From Dugong dugon (taxonomy: Eukaryota > Chordata > Mammalia > Sirenia > Dugongidae): DNA of 64,000 nt. Shown piece by piece: positions 1 to 10,835 of this stretch. The notes under the pieces are model-generated. The model did not search any database and was not told the DNA's origin. It was given only the letters and a program-made list of their open reading frames with translations. Positions within the stretch are counted from its first letter, which is position 1. Every line of letters begins with the position of its first letter. The position numbers were made by a program, and so were the translations under genes. The stretch lies in assembly GCA_030035585.1 (NCBI GenBank), contig CM057462.1, forward strand, positions 139,154,734 through 139,218,733. The letters are read 5' to 3'.

Positions 1-566
1 TTTTGGTGCTTTCTTCTTTTTGGATGTGTGCATTTATTGCTATAAACTGACCTCTGACCAATGCTTTTGCTGTGACACAAAGGTTCTGGTAGGATGTGTT
101 TTCATTCTCATTTGATTCTATGAATTTCTTCATTCCATCCTTAATTTCTTCTGTAACCCAGTATTTTTTGAGCAAGGTGTTGTTCAGTTTCCATGTGTTT
201 GATTTTTTTTCATTGGGTGCGTAATATTTATTATAGTTATGTCCTCCTGATGTATTGATCCCTTAATCGTTATATAGTGTCCCTCCTTATTCTTTGTGGT
301 GGATTTTACTTCAAAATCTGTTTTGTCTGGGATTAATATTGCCACTTGTGCTATTTTTTGAGTGCTGTTTGCTTGATATATTTTTTTCCATCCTTTGGGT
401 TTTAGTTTGTGTTTTTAAGTCTAAGGTGAGTCTCTTGTAGGCAGCATATAGGTGGGTTGAGTTTTTTTATCCATTCTACCACTCTCTGTCTCTTCATTGG
501 TGCATTTAGTCCATTTACAGTCAGCATAATTATTGATAGGTATGAGTGTACTGCTGTCATTTTCAT
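1..566 (-). pseudogene. Older L1 ORF2, N-terminal endonuclease fragment, internally deleted
   Basis: This segment aligns with the start of ORF2 (endonuclease domain) of the younger L1. The start region is conserved: ATG at 558-560, preceded in frame by another ATG at 564-566, followed by codons for Thr-Ala. An internal deletion near 210 removes about 374 bases, which breaks the frame. The reading frame is closed by several stops. It is a dead fragment of an L1 endonuclease/reverse-transcriptase gene and continues beyond the left edge of the window. Confidence 0.85.
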
Positions 567-1004
567 GTCTTTTTTGTGTGTTGTTCACAGTTTCTTAGTT
601 CCTTTTAATTTTCTGTGCTGAGTCGTTTTTCTGTATGTATTTTCTTTTCATCTTTTTCATTGTTGTTTTTGTATTTGCTGAATCTTTATATTTTTCTTGT
701 TTTTCATTTTAGTATGTAGAATTGTTAGTTTCACTTGTGGTTACCTTAATATTTACCCCTATTTTTCTAAGCTTAAGCCAGTCTTTTAGTACCTTATATT
801 GTCTTGACTTCCTCTCCATATGAAAAATCTATGACTACATTTTTTAGTCCCTCTCTTTTTTTAATGTTGTCATCTTTTACATATTGACATCTCTGTTTCC
901 CTATTTTCAGTGTTTTAGCTTTGATTTAGTTTTGTGACTTCCTTATCTGGGTTGATATCTGGTTGCTCTGTCCTGTGTTCTAGTCTTTGAGTTGTTATCT
1001 GATA

Positions 1005-2060
1005 TTATTGATTTTCTAACCAGAGGACTCTCTTTAGTATTTCTTGTAATTTTGGTTTGGTTTTTGCAAATTCCCTAAACTTCTGTTTATCTGGAAATGC
1101 CCTAATTTCACCATTATATTTGAGAGACAGTTTTGCTGTGTATATAATTCTTGGCTGGCAATTGTTTTCCTTCAAGGCTTTATATATGTCATCCCATTGC
1201 CTTCTTGCCTGCATGGCTTCTGCTGAGTAGTCCAAGCTTAGTCTTATTGACTCTCCTTTGTAGACGACTTTTTGTTTATCTATAGCTGCTCTTAAAATTC
1301 TCTCTTTATCTTTGGTTTTGGCAAGTTTGATTATAATATGTCTTGGTGACCTTCTTTTTACATTTACCTTTTGTGGGGTTTAAAGAGCATCTTGGATAGA
1401 TATCTTCTCATCTTTCATGATGTCAGGGAAGTTTTCTGTCAGCAAATCTTCAAAAATTCTCTCTGTATTTTCTGTTACCTCCCACTGTTCTGGAACTCCA
1501 ATCACTTGTAGGCTATTTCTCTTGATAGAGTCCCACATAATTCTTAGGGTTTCTTCATTTTTTTAAATTCTTTTGTCTAACTTTTCCTCAAATAAGTTGG
1601 TGTCAAGAGATTTATCTTCAATCTCACTAATTCTGACTTCCATTGCCTCAATTCTGCTCCTATGACTTTCTACTGAGTTGTCTAATTCTGAAATTTTATT
1701 GTTAATCTTCTGGATTTCTGATTGCTCTCTGTCTATGGATTCTTGAAGCCCATTAAATTTGTCATTATGCTCTTGAATAACCTTCTTAATTCCCTTAATT
1801 CCTGTCTGTGTGTTCCTTATCTTGGTCTGCGTTTTGTCTGATCTTCTTCCTGACCTCTTGAAGAGTTCTGTATATTAATCTTTTGTATTCTGCCTCCAGT
1901 AATTCCAAGAAATTCTCTTCCTCCAAAAAATTTCTTTATTCTTTATTTTGAGAGCTTGCTGAAGCCATCATGGTCTGCCTCTTTAAGTGACTTGATATTG
2001 ACTGTTGTCTCTGAGCCATCAATAAGTTATTATATTTATTTATTTTATGTTTGTTTACTG
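1005..2060 (-). pseudogene. Older L1 ORF1 remnant (RNA-binding chaperone)
   Basis: ORF1p is the L1 nucleic-acid chaperone that coats L1 RNA. The best preserved part is the C-terminal domain, open for 76 codons at 1005-1235. It carries the motif MQARRQWDDIYKALKEN, nearly identical to the younger L1, and ends at a TAA (1005-1007). Upstream, 1236 to about 2060 corresponds to the RRM-like and coiled-coil segments but is interrupted by stops and indels. A spacer of 444 bases separates its stop from the ORF2 ATG at 558-560, close to the 431 bases in the younger copy. Confidence 0.8.
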
Positions 2061-2069
2061 TGTCCTAGC

Positions 2070-3360
2070 TTCTTGTTTTGTTTTGTTTTGATATGCCCAA
2101 ATAGGCTGCTCATGTAAGCTAGTCTGATTATTGGCGCCTTTGAAGCTCTAACGTCCTGTTACCAGGTTGTTTGTTCTGTTACTAATATATGAGCCCAGGA
2201 ATCCTTTTACTTTTCCTGTATGGATTCATCTCAGGTGTCCAGGTAGCTGATCACCAAGTGTGTGGTGTAGGCTCTCACCTACATTCCTAAACAGGCATGG
2301 GTGATTGGTGTAACACAAGTATCTGGCTGCAGTAGGGGGTCACGTGCTGAGCAAGGCAGGGTGCTGACGGCTTCCCCTGAGCATCTGGGAGGAAAGCATC
2401 TCCATGTTCCCCAGAGCATGTAGGTGTGTGGGTTTTGCAGCCGGATTATGAGTACCCAATGCTGTTGGATGTAAGGGCTGGGTGCACCACTTATTCTTGG
2501 GCCCCAGTCACAGGTGGCTATGTGGTGTGGGTGGAGCCACCAGTCCTCAGGCTCCTGGTTTGTGAAAGCGAGGACCCTGCTTAATGGGCAGAGCAGTGTC
2601 AAATGTCAACCTGCCACTTCACAGCTAAAACAGTTGAAGTTAGGCTTCAGGTATATACCATGTTGTACTGTGGTAATGAAGGCGTACCCTGTTAAAATGG
2701 GCCCACACAGGTCAATACAGTGGTGAAAGGCACTCAAAGTCCGTGGACTTCTTATGCCTGTGCCCTGGCTTAGGGGAGCTGGTGTATTATTTTTTCCGTG
2801 TTTGTTAATTGTTCCCTCTCCAAGCCTGGGAGAATGGCTCAGAGCACTTGACAGGTCCAACTTCCAGCCAGGGGACTCGGCAATCACTGAAGCCATCCTG
2901 GACCCAGTGCAGAGCAAGGAGTAGGGAGATAAATGGGAGAGAGGTTTTTCTCAAAGGGAGATGTTTTTTGATCTGTGCAGTAGGCCAGATCTAAGTACTT
3001 ATCTTTTGCCAGTTGAAGGCTGCTTTTCACTTGTTCTGGATGCCCGAGTAGACTGTATGCCACTGGGTCTCTCCCAATGTGGAAAACACCTCCCGAGCGC
3101 CACTGATTACCTCATCGCATGCTCGAGCTGATCCAGCCTGAAGGGCTCCAGCTCTCACTGAGTCAGGTCTGGCAATTCCTTGCTGCTTCCAAACCATCTC
3201 TCCCTCCCCCTGCCGCTCAGTCTGATTTCTCAACTTTGCCTTTGATATTCAGGGCTCCTAGATTGTCATATATAATCGAGTCACTTGTTTTTACCAGTCT
3301 TTGCTGTAAGAGGGACCACAGAAAGTGTCTGACTACTCCACCATCTTGGCCACATCTCCT
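2070..3360 (-). promoter_or_regulatory. Older L1 5' UTR (non-monomeric), with YY1-like motif
   Basis: About 1.3 kb of moderately GC-rich sequence lies between ORF1 and the L1 5' end. No internal period is visible. Close to the 5' end, the plus strand reads CCATCTTGG at 3341-3349, i.e. AAGATGG on the L1 sense strand about 14 bases from the start. In L1 elements a YY1 site at this position sets the transcription start (known family biology). Whether it ever worked here is inference. The short ORFs in this stretch have no coding signature. Confidence 0.65.
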
Positions 3361-3379
3361 AACCATATGTAAATATGCA

Positions 3380-3610
3380 TCTCAAACATCACTTCCAAAA
3401 TGCTTCTCCTGACCTCTGTAGACTGCATTAAGTGCCTTTCTTCAGAACATCTTTGATATCCTCTGCATTGCTCTATCTTAATTCCACATCTCAGGTCTGT
3501 ATTCTTCAAATTGTGAGCTTTTCTAGTACAGTGACTATGTTGTAATCATCTGTGTTCCCAATATCTGGAGTAATTGCTAGCTGATAGCAGGTGCCTACTA
3601 ACTGCTCTCT
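3380..3610 (+). mobile_element. L2 LINE 3' end fragment
   Basis: The sequence follows the pattern of L2 3' ends: a CT-rich stretch, then TTGTGAGCTTTTCTAG, then a 'version' of the phrase ending in GTGCCTACTAA. Diverged and non-coding. Confidence 0.65.
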
Positions 3611-3640
3611 CAAAAACAAACAAACAAAACCCAGATAAAT

Positions 3641-5017
3641 AACTAGATTCCAGTCCTGGATGGTGGGGGTTGATATGTAACTGACCAATTACCAAAATCA
3701 AGTCAGACATTTTTAAAAAGAAAGCTTATTTGGCCAATACCTAAAGATTCTGATTTATTGGGGCTGGCGTAGGGCCTGGGTTTGGAGATCATGGATGAAA
3801 AATTACCTTTAATATTTTTGACTGTATTAAAAGTAATGTGTTTTATTTTACTGCAGTCTATGAAAACCAACATTGGTGTTCTTTCTTCTTTCTCTGTTAT
3901 TTTGAGATTCAGGTTATGACAAAACATCTGGATAAAAAATGTATCTATTTATGTAATCTATTTTTTTTTTTTGACAAAGCTTTGTTGGAAGACCAAAACT
4001 GATTATATTAAGAAGTTATTCTGTCAGAAATACTATGAATCTGGTGTTTCAATGAAAATAATTGGTAAAATCAAAACTTTTGTTTAAGGTATACCAGACA
4101 AGAGCTAATACATATAACTCATATATGTGCTTCTTGAGATTATCAAATTCCTACCAAGAGATACATATCTGAAGAGATCATTTTCTCAATTGTTATTTAT
4201 TTGCTTTGTCATTTCAGAGTGATATATGGGGTTGAATAGTTCCATATATCTCATATCAATCTCAGCTATTCATAGAAAAGGAGACTCTGTCCTTCACCAG
4301 GATAGCTGGAGACATTATCCTCCCACATATGCTTTATTAGACAATTTTTTCATTCATGGAGTCTAGCAAATGTTTGCTTCCTTCGTTGTTTATTCAAAGT
4401 TATTGAATATTGTAATTTCTTTCCATTAATCAGCGTTATACCCATATGCATGCAGTATGAACAATGGAAAGGAGTAATGAGGCGTGATGTTTACTCTGAT
4501 GCTTTTGGTGGGAATGTTCATCTTCAGAAGAAATGAACTGAGACCTAAAGCGTTCTCCCAAGTAGCACCTATTACGCATTCCACTGAATTTGCTTTTAGT
4601 TTCTTCTTCCTTAGGAGAGAGGGTTCCCCTGCCCCTTTGGTCAATCGAGTATGGCACAAGGGTAATGACAAGTCTAATAGATGCTGTAACACACTAGTTT
4701 TAATGCATAATATAATTGAGTCAGAATATAGCGGTATGGAGTCCCTGGTGCTTTAACAGCTGAAATTATGATTAGAAAGATCCAGATAATGCTTACTTCT
4801 ATTACGTTAAGTCACAGTATTATACAATTTCCTTGCTGCAGCATATCCATTCGTCTCTTTTGAATTATGCAGTGCTGTCTTAAATGGTTTAATATTACTT
4901 TGGAATCAAATTAAATAAAAAAACTGCTGAAAGAAATTGACATTTTTGGTAAAACAGATACAAACTCATTTTTTAGTCATGTTTTCAACAGATGATTTCT
5001 TCCTGTTGCTTTCATAG
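3641..5017. other. Single-copy-looking sequence, no gene recognised
   Basis: AT-rich DNA with no recognised repeat. Around 4426-4756 several overlapping open frames of 73-90 codons occur on both strands. They carry no recognisable domain and their mutual overlap suggests chance. The 3' edge ends in a strong pyrimidine-rich splice-acceptor-like tract (TTCTTCCTGTTGCTTTCATAG, read as two halves around 4997-5017) that belongs to the candidate exon below. Confidence 0.5.
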
Positions 5018-5192
5018 GAAAGACCCTTTCAGTAGCACCCCTACCCCCACAATGGCAGACCTTCCTGGCCAGTTGAAATGAGACGGTGCGGGGAAGCAGT
5101 TCAATGCCCTGTACATGGAAAGATCATTACCCTAATTGCAGTGTGGTATTTGGAAGCTGTATTTGCACTTTTCACATTGTCAAGGGTACAAG
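5018..5192 (+). other. Candidate spliced exon with signal-peptide-like start
   Basis: A 175-base interval has a good splice acceptor on its left (pyrimidine tract ending TTTCATAG, AG at 5016-5017) and a near-consensus donor on its right (ACAAG followed by GTGAGA from 5193). From ATG at 5078 the frame stays open to the donor (38 codons, phase 1). The predicted peptide starts MRRCGEAVQC and continues into a hydrophobic run rich in I, L, V, A and F, as in a signal peptide or membrane anchor. An earlier ATG at 5052 opens a 9-codon ORF whose TGA overlaps the ATG at 5078 (ATGA). That would fit a 5' UTR plus first coding exon of a secreted or membrane protein, but no other exon is recognised in the window and I cannot name a gene. 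It could be chance. Confidence 0.3.
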
Positions 5193-5504
5193 GTGAGAAA
5201 ACACTTTATGGATGGTAGTGAAGGGTGGGAGGTACTCTTAAAATAATGAATGCCTCATAACTCAGACCTAGTGAGGTATGAGTGAAATATGTTGTTTTCT
5301 CCCTTTGTGAACAAAGATCATCAATTACTGCTGTGAACTCAGACACTTTTATTTGAGATTTAAAGCCACCCAATGTAATACTCTAAAACTGTTAGTTTCA
5401 CCTCTCCTTTATTGGATTATTTATAATTTCCCTTTAAAGGACATTCACTGTAACAGCGTGTCTAATAAATAGCAAAAATGATTTTTGTTGATGTTGGTAA
5501 TACA
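5193..5504. other. Single-copy-looking sequence
   Basis: AT-rich sequence downstream of the candidate donor site. No repeat, exon or RNA gene recognised. Confidence 0.5.
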
Positions 5505-5705
5505 TTACTAATAGTATTAAGAGTTACTATTTATTGAGCAGATCTTTGTCAGACATTTTACATATAACAAAATTTGATCTTCAAATGATAAAGTTGAAAG
5601 AGTTTAAGAAACTTACTATATGAACAAGAGCCAGCAAGTGGCAAAACCAGGATCTGAACTCTGGTTTTTTTCCAAAGCCACTATGCTTCATAAGCTGTCT
5701 AGTGA
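5505..5705 (+). mobile_element. MIR SINE
   Basis: It shows the core MIR order: TTACTATTTATTGAGC near the start, then the TTTACATA segment, then GCAAGTGGCAAAACCAGGAT and a C/T-rich end with CCACTATGCTTC. Diverged, ancient mammalian SINE. Confidence 0.75.
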
Positions 5706-6035
5706 ATCTCTAAGAAAGGGCTATATGTTACAGTGAAAAACAAAAGATAATTCCCAAAGAATTCTGGAGGAATTGAGTTGTTTAGTCTAACCCCAAATGT
5801 AAGCATCAAATGTATTGGTAACACAAGGACTTACTGTTGTTCCAGGGCCTTAACCATGCAGACAGGGTAACATAATGTTGGACAAATAAAAAGTACCTTA
5901 TTTAATAAGAAAAAAAAATCACGCTAAACTAAACAAGGTGGATAGAATCTCTGTAGTTAGTTTACATAAGGTGCCACATATGTTTAAGAAATAACAGAAA
6001 AATAAATCAAAAAGACCAGCATAAAATAATAATAG
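5706..6035. other. Single-copy-looking, AT-rich
   Basis: No gene or clear repeat seen. Contains short A tracts (around 5909-5917). Confidence 0.5.
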
Positions 6036-6239
6036 CCAATTACGGTTGAGTCAGTTCCTATTCATGAAGACCTCATGTGTGTCAGAGTAGGACTGTGATT
6101 CCTTAGGATTTTCAACGGCTGATTTTTTGGAAGTCGACTGCCAGGCTTTTCTTTTGAGGCATGTCTGGGTGAACTCAAACCTCCAACATTTCAGTTAGCA
6201 GCCAAGAGTGTTAACTGTTGGCACCACTTGGGGACCCCA
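6036..6239 (-). mobile_element. Afrotherian tRNA/RTE SINE, 205-bp class
   Basis: Reverse orientation copy. The RTE-like tail is at the left (GTTGAGTCAGTTCCTATTCA) and the tRNA-like head at the right (CAGTTAGCAGCCAAGAG...CACTTGGGGACC). The middle carries the GGAAG..GCCAGGC module of the longer class. It sits next to MIR-like sequence (6241-6345), suggesting insertion into an older MIR. Confidence 0.85.
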
Positions 6240-6240
6240 A

Positions 6241-6345
6241 ATTTTAACAGCGAGCTTACATAACTTGCTTAGGCAGCAGGGGCAGGATGTACTCGAGCCG
6301 TCTGTCCTGGATCACACTATATTAGCCACTGTACTCTCACTGAAA
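6241..6345 (+). mobile_element. Probable MIR remnant
   Basis: Contains GCTTACATAACTTGCTTAGG, a cysteine-rich-looking middle and a CACTATATTAGCCACTGT end, in MIR order. Short and diverged. Confidence 0.4.
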
Positions 6346-6361
6346 AATGTTAACAGGCAAC

Positions 6362-6396
6362 ATTATGTTAATAATACCTAGTATTATTAACATAAT
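6362..6396. repeat. Perfect AT-rich inverted repeat, 16-bp arms, 3-base loop
   Basis: The arm ATTATGTTAATAATAC (6362-6377) is followed by CTA and then by its exact reverse complement (6381-6396). More AT-rich partial copies of the arm follow to about 6425. It could extrude as a cruciform. No protein-binding role is inferred. Confidence 0.9.
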
Positions 6397-6924
6397 TATT
6401 AATATGATGTTAATAATTAATAATACTTCTTATGACAAGGACAAGTAGTAATAAATTGGGATTAACCTATAAATAAAAAGCTGAAGCCTAAGTGAGAGAC
6501 CCCCAAAGCTTGTTATGTATAGAAAAGAAACCAGTTCTTAGCCTTTGGCTTTATTAGGGATGTGAACTTTACTTTTGAAATGAAGTCCTCTGAATTGGTT
6601 GCACACAATAATCACTGTGGATGGTCTTGATTTGTTTATGTGTCTGCTTTGCCCACTATTCTGAGAAAATTTTGTCATCTATGTTTTCCTATCTATCTAT
6701 CTACCTATCCCATCTACCCTTTTCCATCCCAGCACAACTGTGTAAAATAAAAGAATGAACAATGAGTCTGAGAGGTAAATAGAGTGAGGAGAAGGAGTAA
6801 AGAAGCAAACAAGGTTTGAATCCAGGTACTAAAGATACACCTCACTGAAGCTAATTAGCGGGTTGGAAGGAGTATGACTTTGCACCTTCATTAATTTCAT
6901 GTAGTTAATTTTGGGTAGTAGAAA
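6397..6924. other. Single-copy-looking sequence with short CTAT microsatellite
   Basis: A (CTAT)n run with variants lies at about 6689-6712. Nothing else recognised. Confidence 0.55.
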
Positions 6925-7635
6925 CAATGTATCAGTCAGAATCCAGACAGGAGGTAATGATATTGTACGATAATTTCTGCATTCTGTTGGATAGCCACAT
7001 TTGTTGGCGATATCAAATTCTGTAGATATTGCTACCAAGAGAATTGAATACAAAAAAAATCCTTAACTAGATATTGGAAAACTGAAAAGATAAGAAAGGG
7101 AACATTAAGACATCATAGCAGTAGCAACTGCAGAAACAGTTACCACATCGGCTTTTTTAAAAGAGAATTTTGTATAAAGAAATGTTAACTAGGCTTTGGA
7201 GAACCCAAAAGTCAAACACGGAACACTAAAGTACCACAGAGATAGCAACTGCACGTAATAGCTGGGAGAGAAGGAGGAAGAAATTGGAATTATTATAACT
7301 GAGAATGTTGGTGGTTGGGGGGTGCTCTGGATCTGAGACTCAGTCCTTGGATGAGGGCCTGCCTGGTGATGCTGGTCGTGTGAGTATTGAAAAGCTGCAA
7401 ACTGGAATCACCTAACTTCACTGGAATATTTTGCTGCTGCTGCTGCTGGGGTGAAAAGAGAGGCTGCACAGGAATCAGAAGCATAAATTAAAAAAACATG
7501 AAGCGACAGGAAAGAGCAAGTCTCTTTCTCCCTATTCTATTTTTAGTCTCTGTCTTTTGGCAGAACCTAGCAGAGATTAGCTGGCAAAATAGAAATTGCA
7601 GAATCCCACATCAGCATCACAAAGCACAGTATATA
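6925..7635 (+). mobile_element. Ancient LTR-like repeat with internal tandem duplication
   Basis: Texture resembles old mammalian LTR-type repeats (phrases such as TATCAGTCAGAATCCAGACA near the start, and GGCAGAACCTAGCAGAGAT near the end). Two imperfect copies of a unit of about 78 bases begin near 7063 and 7187 (both TTAACTAG...GGAA(C)..TAGCAACTGCA). A short (GCT)n run lies at about 7432-7448. The family is not identified. Confidence 0.45.
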
Positions 7636-7645
7636 CGTATATACA

Positions 7646-7850
7646 AGTTGTTGTCCAGTCAGTTCTGGTTCATGATAACCCAATGTGTGTCGGAGTACAA
7701 CTGTACTCCTTAGGGTTTTCAAAGGCTGAATTTTTGGAAGTAGATCACCAGGTCTTTCTTCCAAGGCACTTCTGGGTGGACTAGAACTGCCAACTTTGCT
7801 GTGATTAGCCGAGTACATTAACTGTTTGCACTACCCAGGCTTTCCAAGCA
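7646..7850 (-). mobile_element. Afrotherian tRNA/RTE SINE, 205-bp class
   Basis: Reverse copy beginning with a GTTGTTGTCC tail and the TCAGTTCTGGTTCATGATAA version of the RTE-like tail. It ends with a CTACCCAGGC head. The long-class middle (GGAAGTAGATCACCAGGTC) is present. Confidence 0.85.
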
Positions 7851-8139
7851 CAATATAAAAGGTTAAGTTTTAAGGTTAGAGTCATTAGCTTAATTACCGA
7901 CACAGCCAATCTTTGGTATTAAAGTAACATCTTCTTGATCAGTTAAAATCGCCATATTTTCAAAATCAAAATTCTAGCTCTCTTATACAATGATATTCAC
8001 GTTCTTGTGGTATAGTTTTATTTTTGTGTTTGTCTAACATCAACTATGGCAGTTATCTCCCCTCTATTCTCCATCTTTAGTTCACTTTGAATTTGACCCT
8101 TCCTCCAGTTTCCTAGGAAAGGTGATCCAACAGAATGTG
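7851..8139. other. Single-copy-looking sequence
   Basis: No recognisable gene or repeat. Confidence 0.5.
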
Positions 8140-9386
8140 GAAATTATTGAACAATATCATTAATATCACGCCCAAGTAAAATTTTGCTGAAGATCATCCA
8201 AAAACCGTTGCAGCAGTACAGTGACAAGGCAATGCCAGAAATTCAAGCCAGATTCAGAAGAGGATGTGGATATAAGATGGATCCTGGCTGAAAGCAGAGA
8301 ATACCAGAAAGATGTTTACCTGTGTTTTATTGACCATGCAAAGGTATTTGACTTTATGGATCACAACAAATTATGGATAACATTGTGAAGAATGGGAATA
8401 CCAGAACACTAATTATGCTCATGTACATAGAGCAAGAGGCAGTCGTTCAAACAGAACAGGAGATACTGAGTGGTTTCAAATAAGGAAAGGCATGCATCAG
8501 GGTTGTATCATTTCACCATATTTATTCAATCTGTATGCTGAGCAAATAATCCAAGAAGCTGGACTATATGAAGAAGAACATGGCATCAGGATTGGAGGAA
8601 GACTCATTAACAACCTGCGATATGCAGATGATACAACCTTGCTTGCTGAAAGTGGAGAAGACTTGAAGCACTTACTAATGGAGATCAAAGACTACAGCCT
8701 TCAGTATGGATTGCACCTCAATATAAAGAAAAAAAGAATCCTCACAACTGGCCCAATAAACAACATCATGATAAATTGAGAAAAGATTGAAGTTGTCAAG
8801 GATTTCATTTTACTTGGATCTGCAATCAGTGTCCATGGAAGCAGCAGTCAAGAAATCAAACGAAGTATTGCATTGGGCAAATCTGCCGCAAAAGACCTAA
8901 AGTATTAAAAAGTAAAGATGTCACTTTAAGGATTAAGGTGCCCTGACTCAAGCCACGGTATTTTTAATTGCCTCATATGCATGCTGGACAATGAGTAAGG
9001 AAAACCAAAGAATTGATGCATTTGGTGTTGGAGAAGAATATTGAATATACCATGGACTGCCAGAAGAAAGAACAACTCTGTCTTGGAAGAAATACAGCTA
9101 GAATGCTCCTTGGAAGTTAAGATGGTGAGACTTTGTCTCATGTACTTTGGACATGGTATCAGGAGGGACTAGTCCTTGGAGAAGGACATCATGCTTGGTA
9201 AAGCAGACAGTGAAAAAGAGGAAGACCCTCAACTAGTTGGATTGACACAATGGCTGCAACAATGGGCTGAAATATAGCAATGATTATGAGGATGGCACAG
9301 GACCAGGGAGTGTTTTGTTTTGTTTTACGTAGGGTTGCTATGAGTCAGAAATGACTCGAAGGCACTTAACAACAACAACCAGGTTC
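8140..9386 (+). mobile_element. RTE-class LINE, 3' 1.2 kb with reverse transcriptase part
   Basis: A 5'-truncated RTE LINE. The RT region is open for 95 codons at 8492-8779 and shows the motifs QGCIISPYLFNLYAE and LRYADDTTLL, with the catalytic Asp pair of reverse transcriptase. Upstream (8140-8490) the same ORF is broken. Its 3' end reads GTTGCTATGAGTCAGAAATG and finishes with an (AAC)n tail near 9370-9386, the same tail carried by the SINEs in this window. Known for the class: RTE copies end in short tandem repeats rather than poly(A). Not functional. Confidence 0.92.
8492..8779 (+). pseudogene. RTE reverse transcriptase fragment
   Basis: 95 open codons of an RTE ORF2-like reverse transcriptase. 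Residues near 3-17 give QGCIISPYLFNLYAE (RT motif around the dNTP-binding pocket). YADD lies near residue 45 and is followed by a leucine-rich stretch (AESGEDLKHLLMEIKDYS) expected after the active site. The frame is closed at both ends by stops or shifts, so this is a piece of a longer dead gene. The enzyme would copy RTE RNA into DNA at the nicked target. Confidence 0.85.
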
Positions 9387-9484
9387 CTGGGGTGGACCTG
9401 CAGCACAGACGTAGCCAACCAGAATGCTCCATGCACCTGCTACGACGGGGAGGCTATCATCATTCTGGGTCGTTTTCTAGAGCA
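9387..9484. other. Unidentified sequence between RTE and SINE
   Basis: GC-richer than its surroundings, and with 9700-9890 it may form one sequence split by the SINE at 9485. Family or gene not recognised. Confidence 0.35.
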
Positions 9485-9698
9485 TGAAGTCCCTGGGTAG
9501 TGCAGTTAATGTGCTTGGCTGCTCACAGAAAGGTTGAAGGTTCAAGTCCACTCACAGGTGCCTCAGAAGAAAAGTCTGGTGATCTAATTCCAAAAAATCA
9601 GCCACTGAAAACCCTATGGAGCAAAGTTTGACTCTGACACACATGGGTTCTCCATGGGTTGGAATTGACTCTAGGGAAATGCTTGGTTCGTTGGTTGT
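9485..9698 (+). mobile_element. Afrotherian tRNA/RTE SINE, 205-bp class
   Basis: Starts AAGTCCCTGGGTAGTGCAG and carries a box-B-like GGTTCAAGTCC. The middle AAAATCAGCCACTGAAAACC is diagnostic of the long class. The tail is GTTGGAATTGACTCTAGGG. Confidence 0.9.
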
Positions 9699-10490
9699 TC
9701 ACGTGTTTAGTTAATTAATTGTTAGTCATTCCAGCATAGCAACGGCTTCCAAGAATAATCTTGTGGCCCATGGAGCCAATTCACCTGATAAATGACATAG
9801 GACACAAGGTCAGAGTTCAGACTGCCATATGGACCTATTTGATGGCACCTGCCATTGGAGGTGTATTGGTACAGCAGAAGAAATGAAGTTTGAAATGCTC
9901 AGAACCAAAAGTTAGTCTGTGGAATTTTTTCCCAATCTTTCTGTTCATATATAAAGAAACTTGATAGAAGCTTCTTCAAATTTAAAACCAATACTAAAAC
10001 TTTACCTGACATCACTAAAAATGAATTGTGAAGCTTGAAAGGCACTTTTCAAAACTATCAGCAATGGGCCAAATAAACAACAAAAACACCCACAAATTTT
10101 ATTCAATCATTCTAGAGTAAAGACTAACTTATTTTGCTATTTCTATACAGAAAAATCATATCACAAAATCATTTTTACATGAAGATGTACTTAAAAAGTG
10201 TCTGGCCAGAAATGTTAGGAAAATCTAGGGGAAAACTTAGGAAATGTAAGAAAAAGATATTGTAGAGGCAATTAATTAATAAAAACATTGCTAATTTTTT
10301 CCGATTTGGTGAAGTTTTTGGTATTTGTCAATCTCTTTAAATTTGTAATTTCTTTTCTAATGCTAAATAGCTACTTTCATATCTATTTTGTATTTGTAAT
10401 TTTGCACTTTTTTTTTCCTTTTTAAAAGGTATCAAATTATGTATCACTCTTCTCTCAGTTTGTCTTGCTCTTATGGCTTGAGTGTTGCTA
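9699..10490. other. Single-copy-looking sequence
   Basis: AT-rich. 9720-9890 is somewhat richer in GC and not recognised. No convincing ORF or repeat. Confidence 0.5.
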
Positions 10491-10835
10491 TGATGCTGGA
10501 AGCTATACCAGCAGTATTTCAAATATCAGCAGGGTCATCCGTGGTGCGTAAGTTTCAGCAGATCTTCCAGACTAAGAAAGGCAAGACAAAAGGCCCGGTT
10601 ATCTACTTCCAAAAATTAGCCAATGAAAGCCTTATGGATCACAACAGAATATTATCTGATATAGTGCTGGAAGATGAACACCCTAGGTTGGAAGGCACTA
10701 TACAATGACTGCAACAATGGACTCAAACATACCAATGATCATGATTATGGCACAGGACCAAGCAACAGTTTGTCCTGTTTTACATAATGTCACCATGAGT
10801 CAGAGATGACTCGATGGCAAGTAACAAAATAACAT
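10490..10835 (+). mobile_element. Long AfroSINE-like element (RTE-tailed), head truncated
   Basis: About 345 bases. It begins TATGATGCTGGAAGCTATAC, carries a middle ATGGATCACAACAGAATATT, and ends with CCATGAGTCAGAGATGACTC followed by GGCAAGTAAC. It is homologous over its whole length to 36953-37312 and shares its middle with 29268-29618, where the tRNA-like head is preserved. Confidence 0.8.

Larger units (their letters stand above)
1..3360 (-). mobile_element. Older L1 LINE, 5' part (ORF2 start, ORF1, 5' UTR)
   Basis: Reading on the minus strand, this is the 5' half of an L1 whose 3' part lies beyond the left edge of the window. It is collinear with the younger L1 at 11552-20640: 1-560 matches the ORF2 endonuclease region, 1005 to about 2050 matches ORF1, and the rest is 5' UTR. 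Relative to the younger copy, about 374 bases of the endonuclease region are missing at a junction near 210. The 5' end falls near 3360, just upstream of an AAGATGG motif typical of L1 5' ends. Many substitutions and in-frame stops show it is old and inactive. The 5' UTR (about 2070-3360) shows no tandem monomers, unlike the younger copy. Confidence 0.9.

Noticed and set aside
4426-4756. Overlapping frames of 73-90 codons on both strands
   Set aside because: Three mutually overlapping frames, none with a domain or bias; most likely chance.
7430-7449. (GCT)n run as a coding triplet repeat
   Set aside because: Too short and embedded in a non-coding old repeat.
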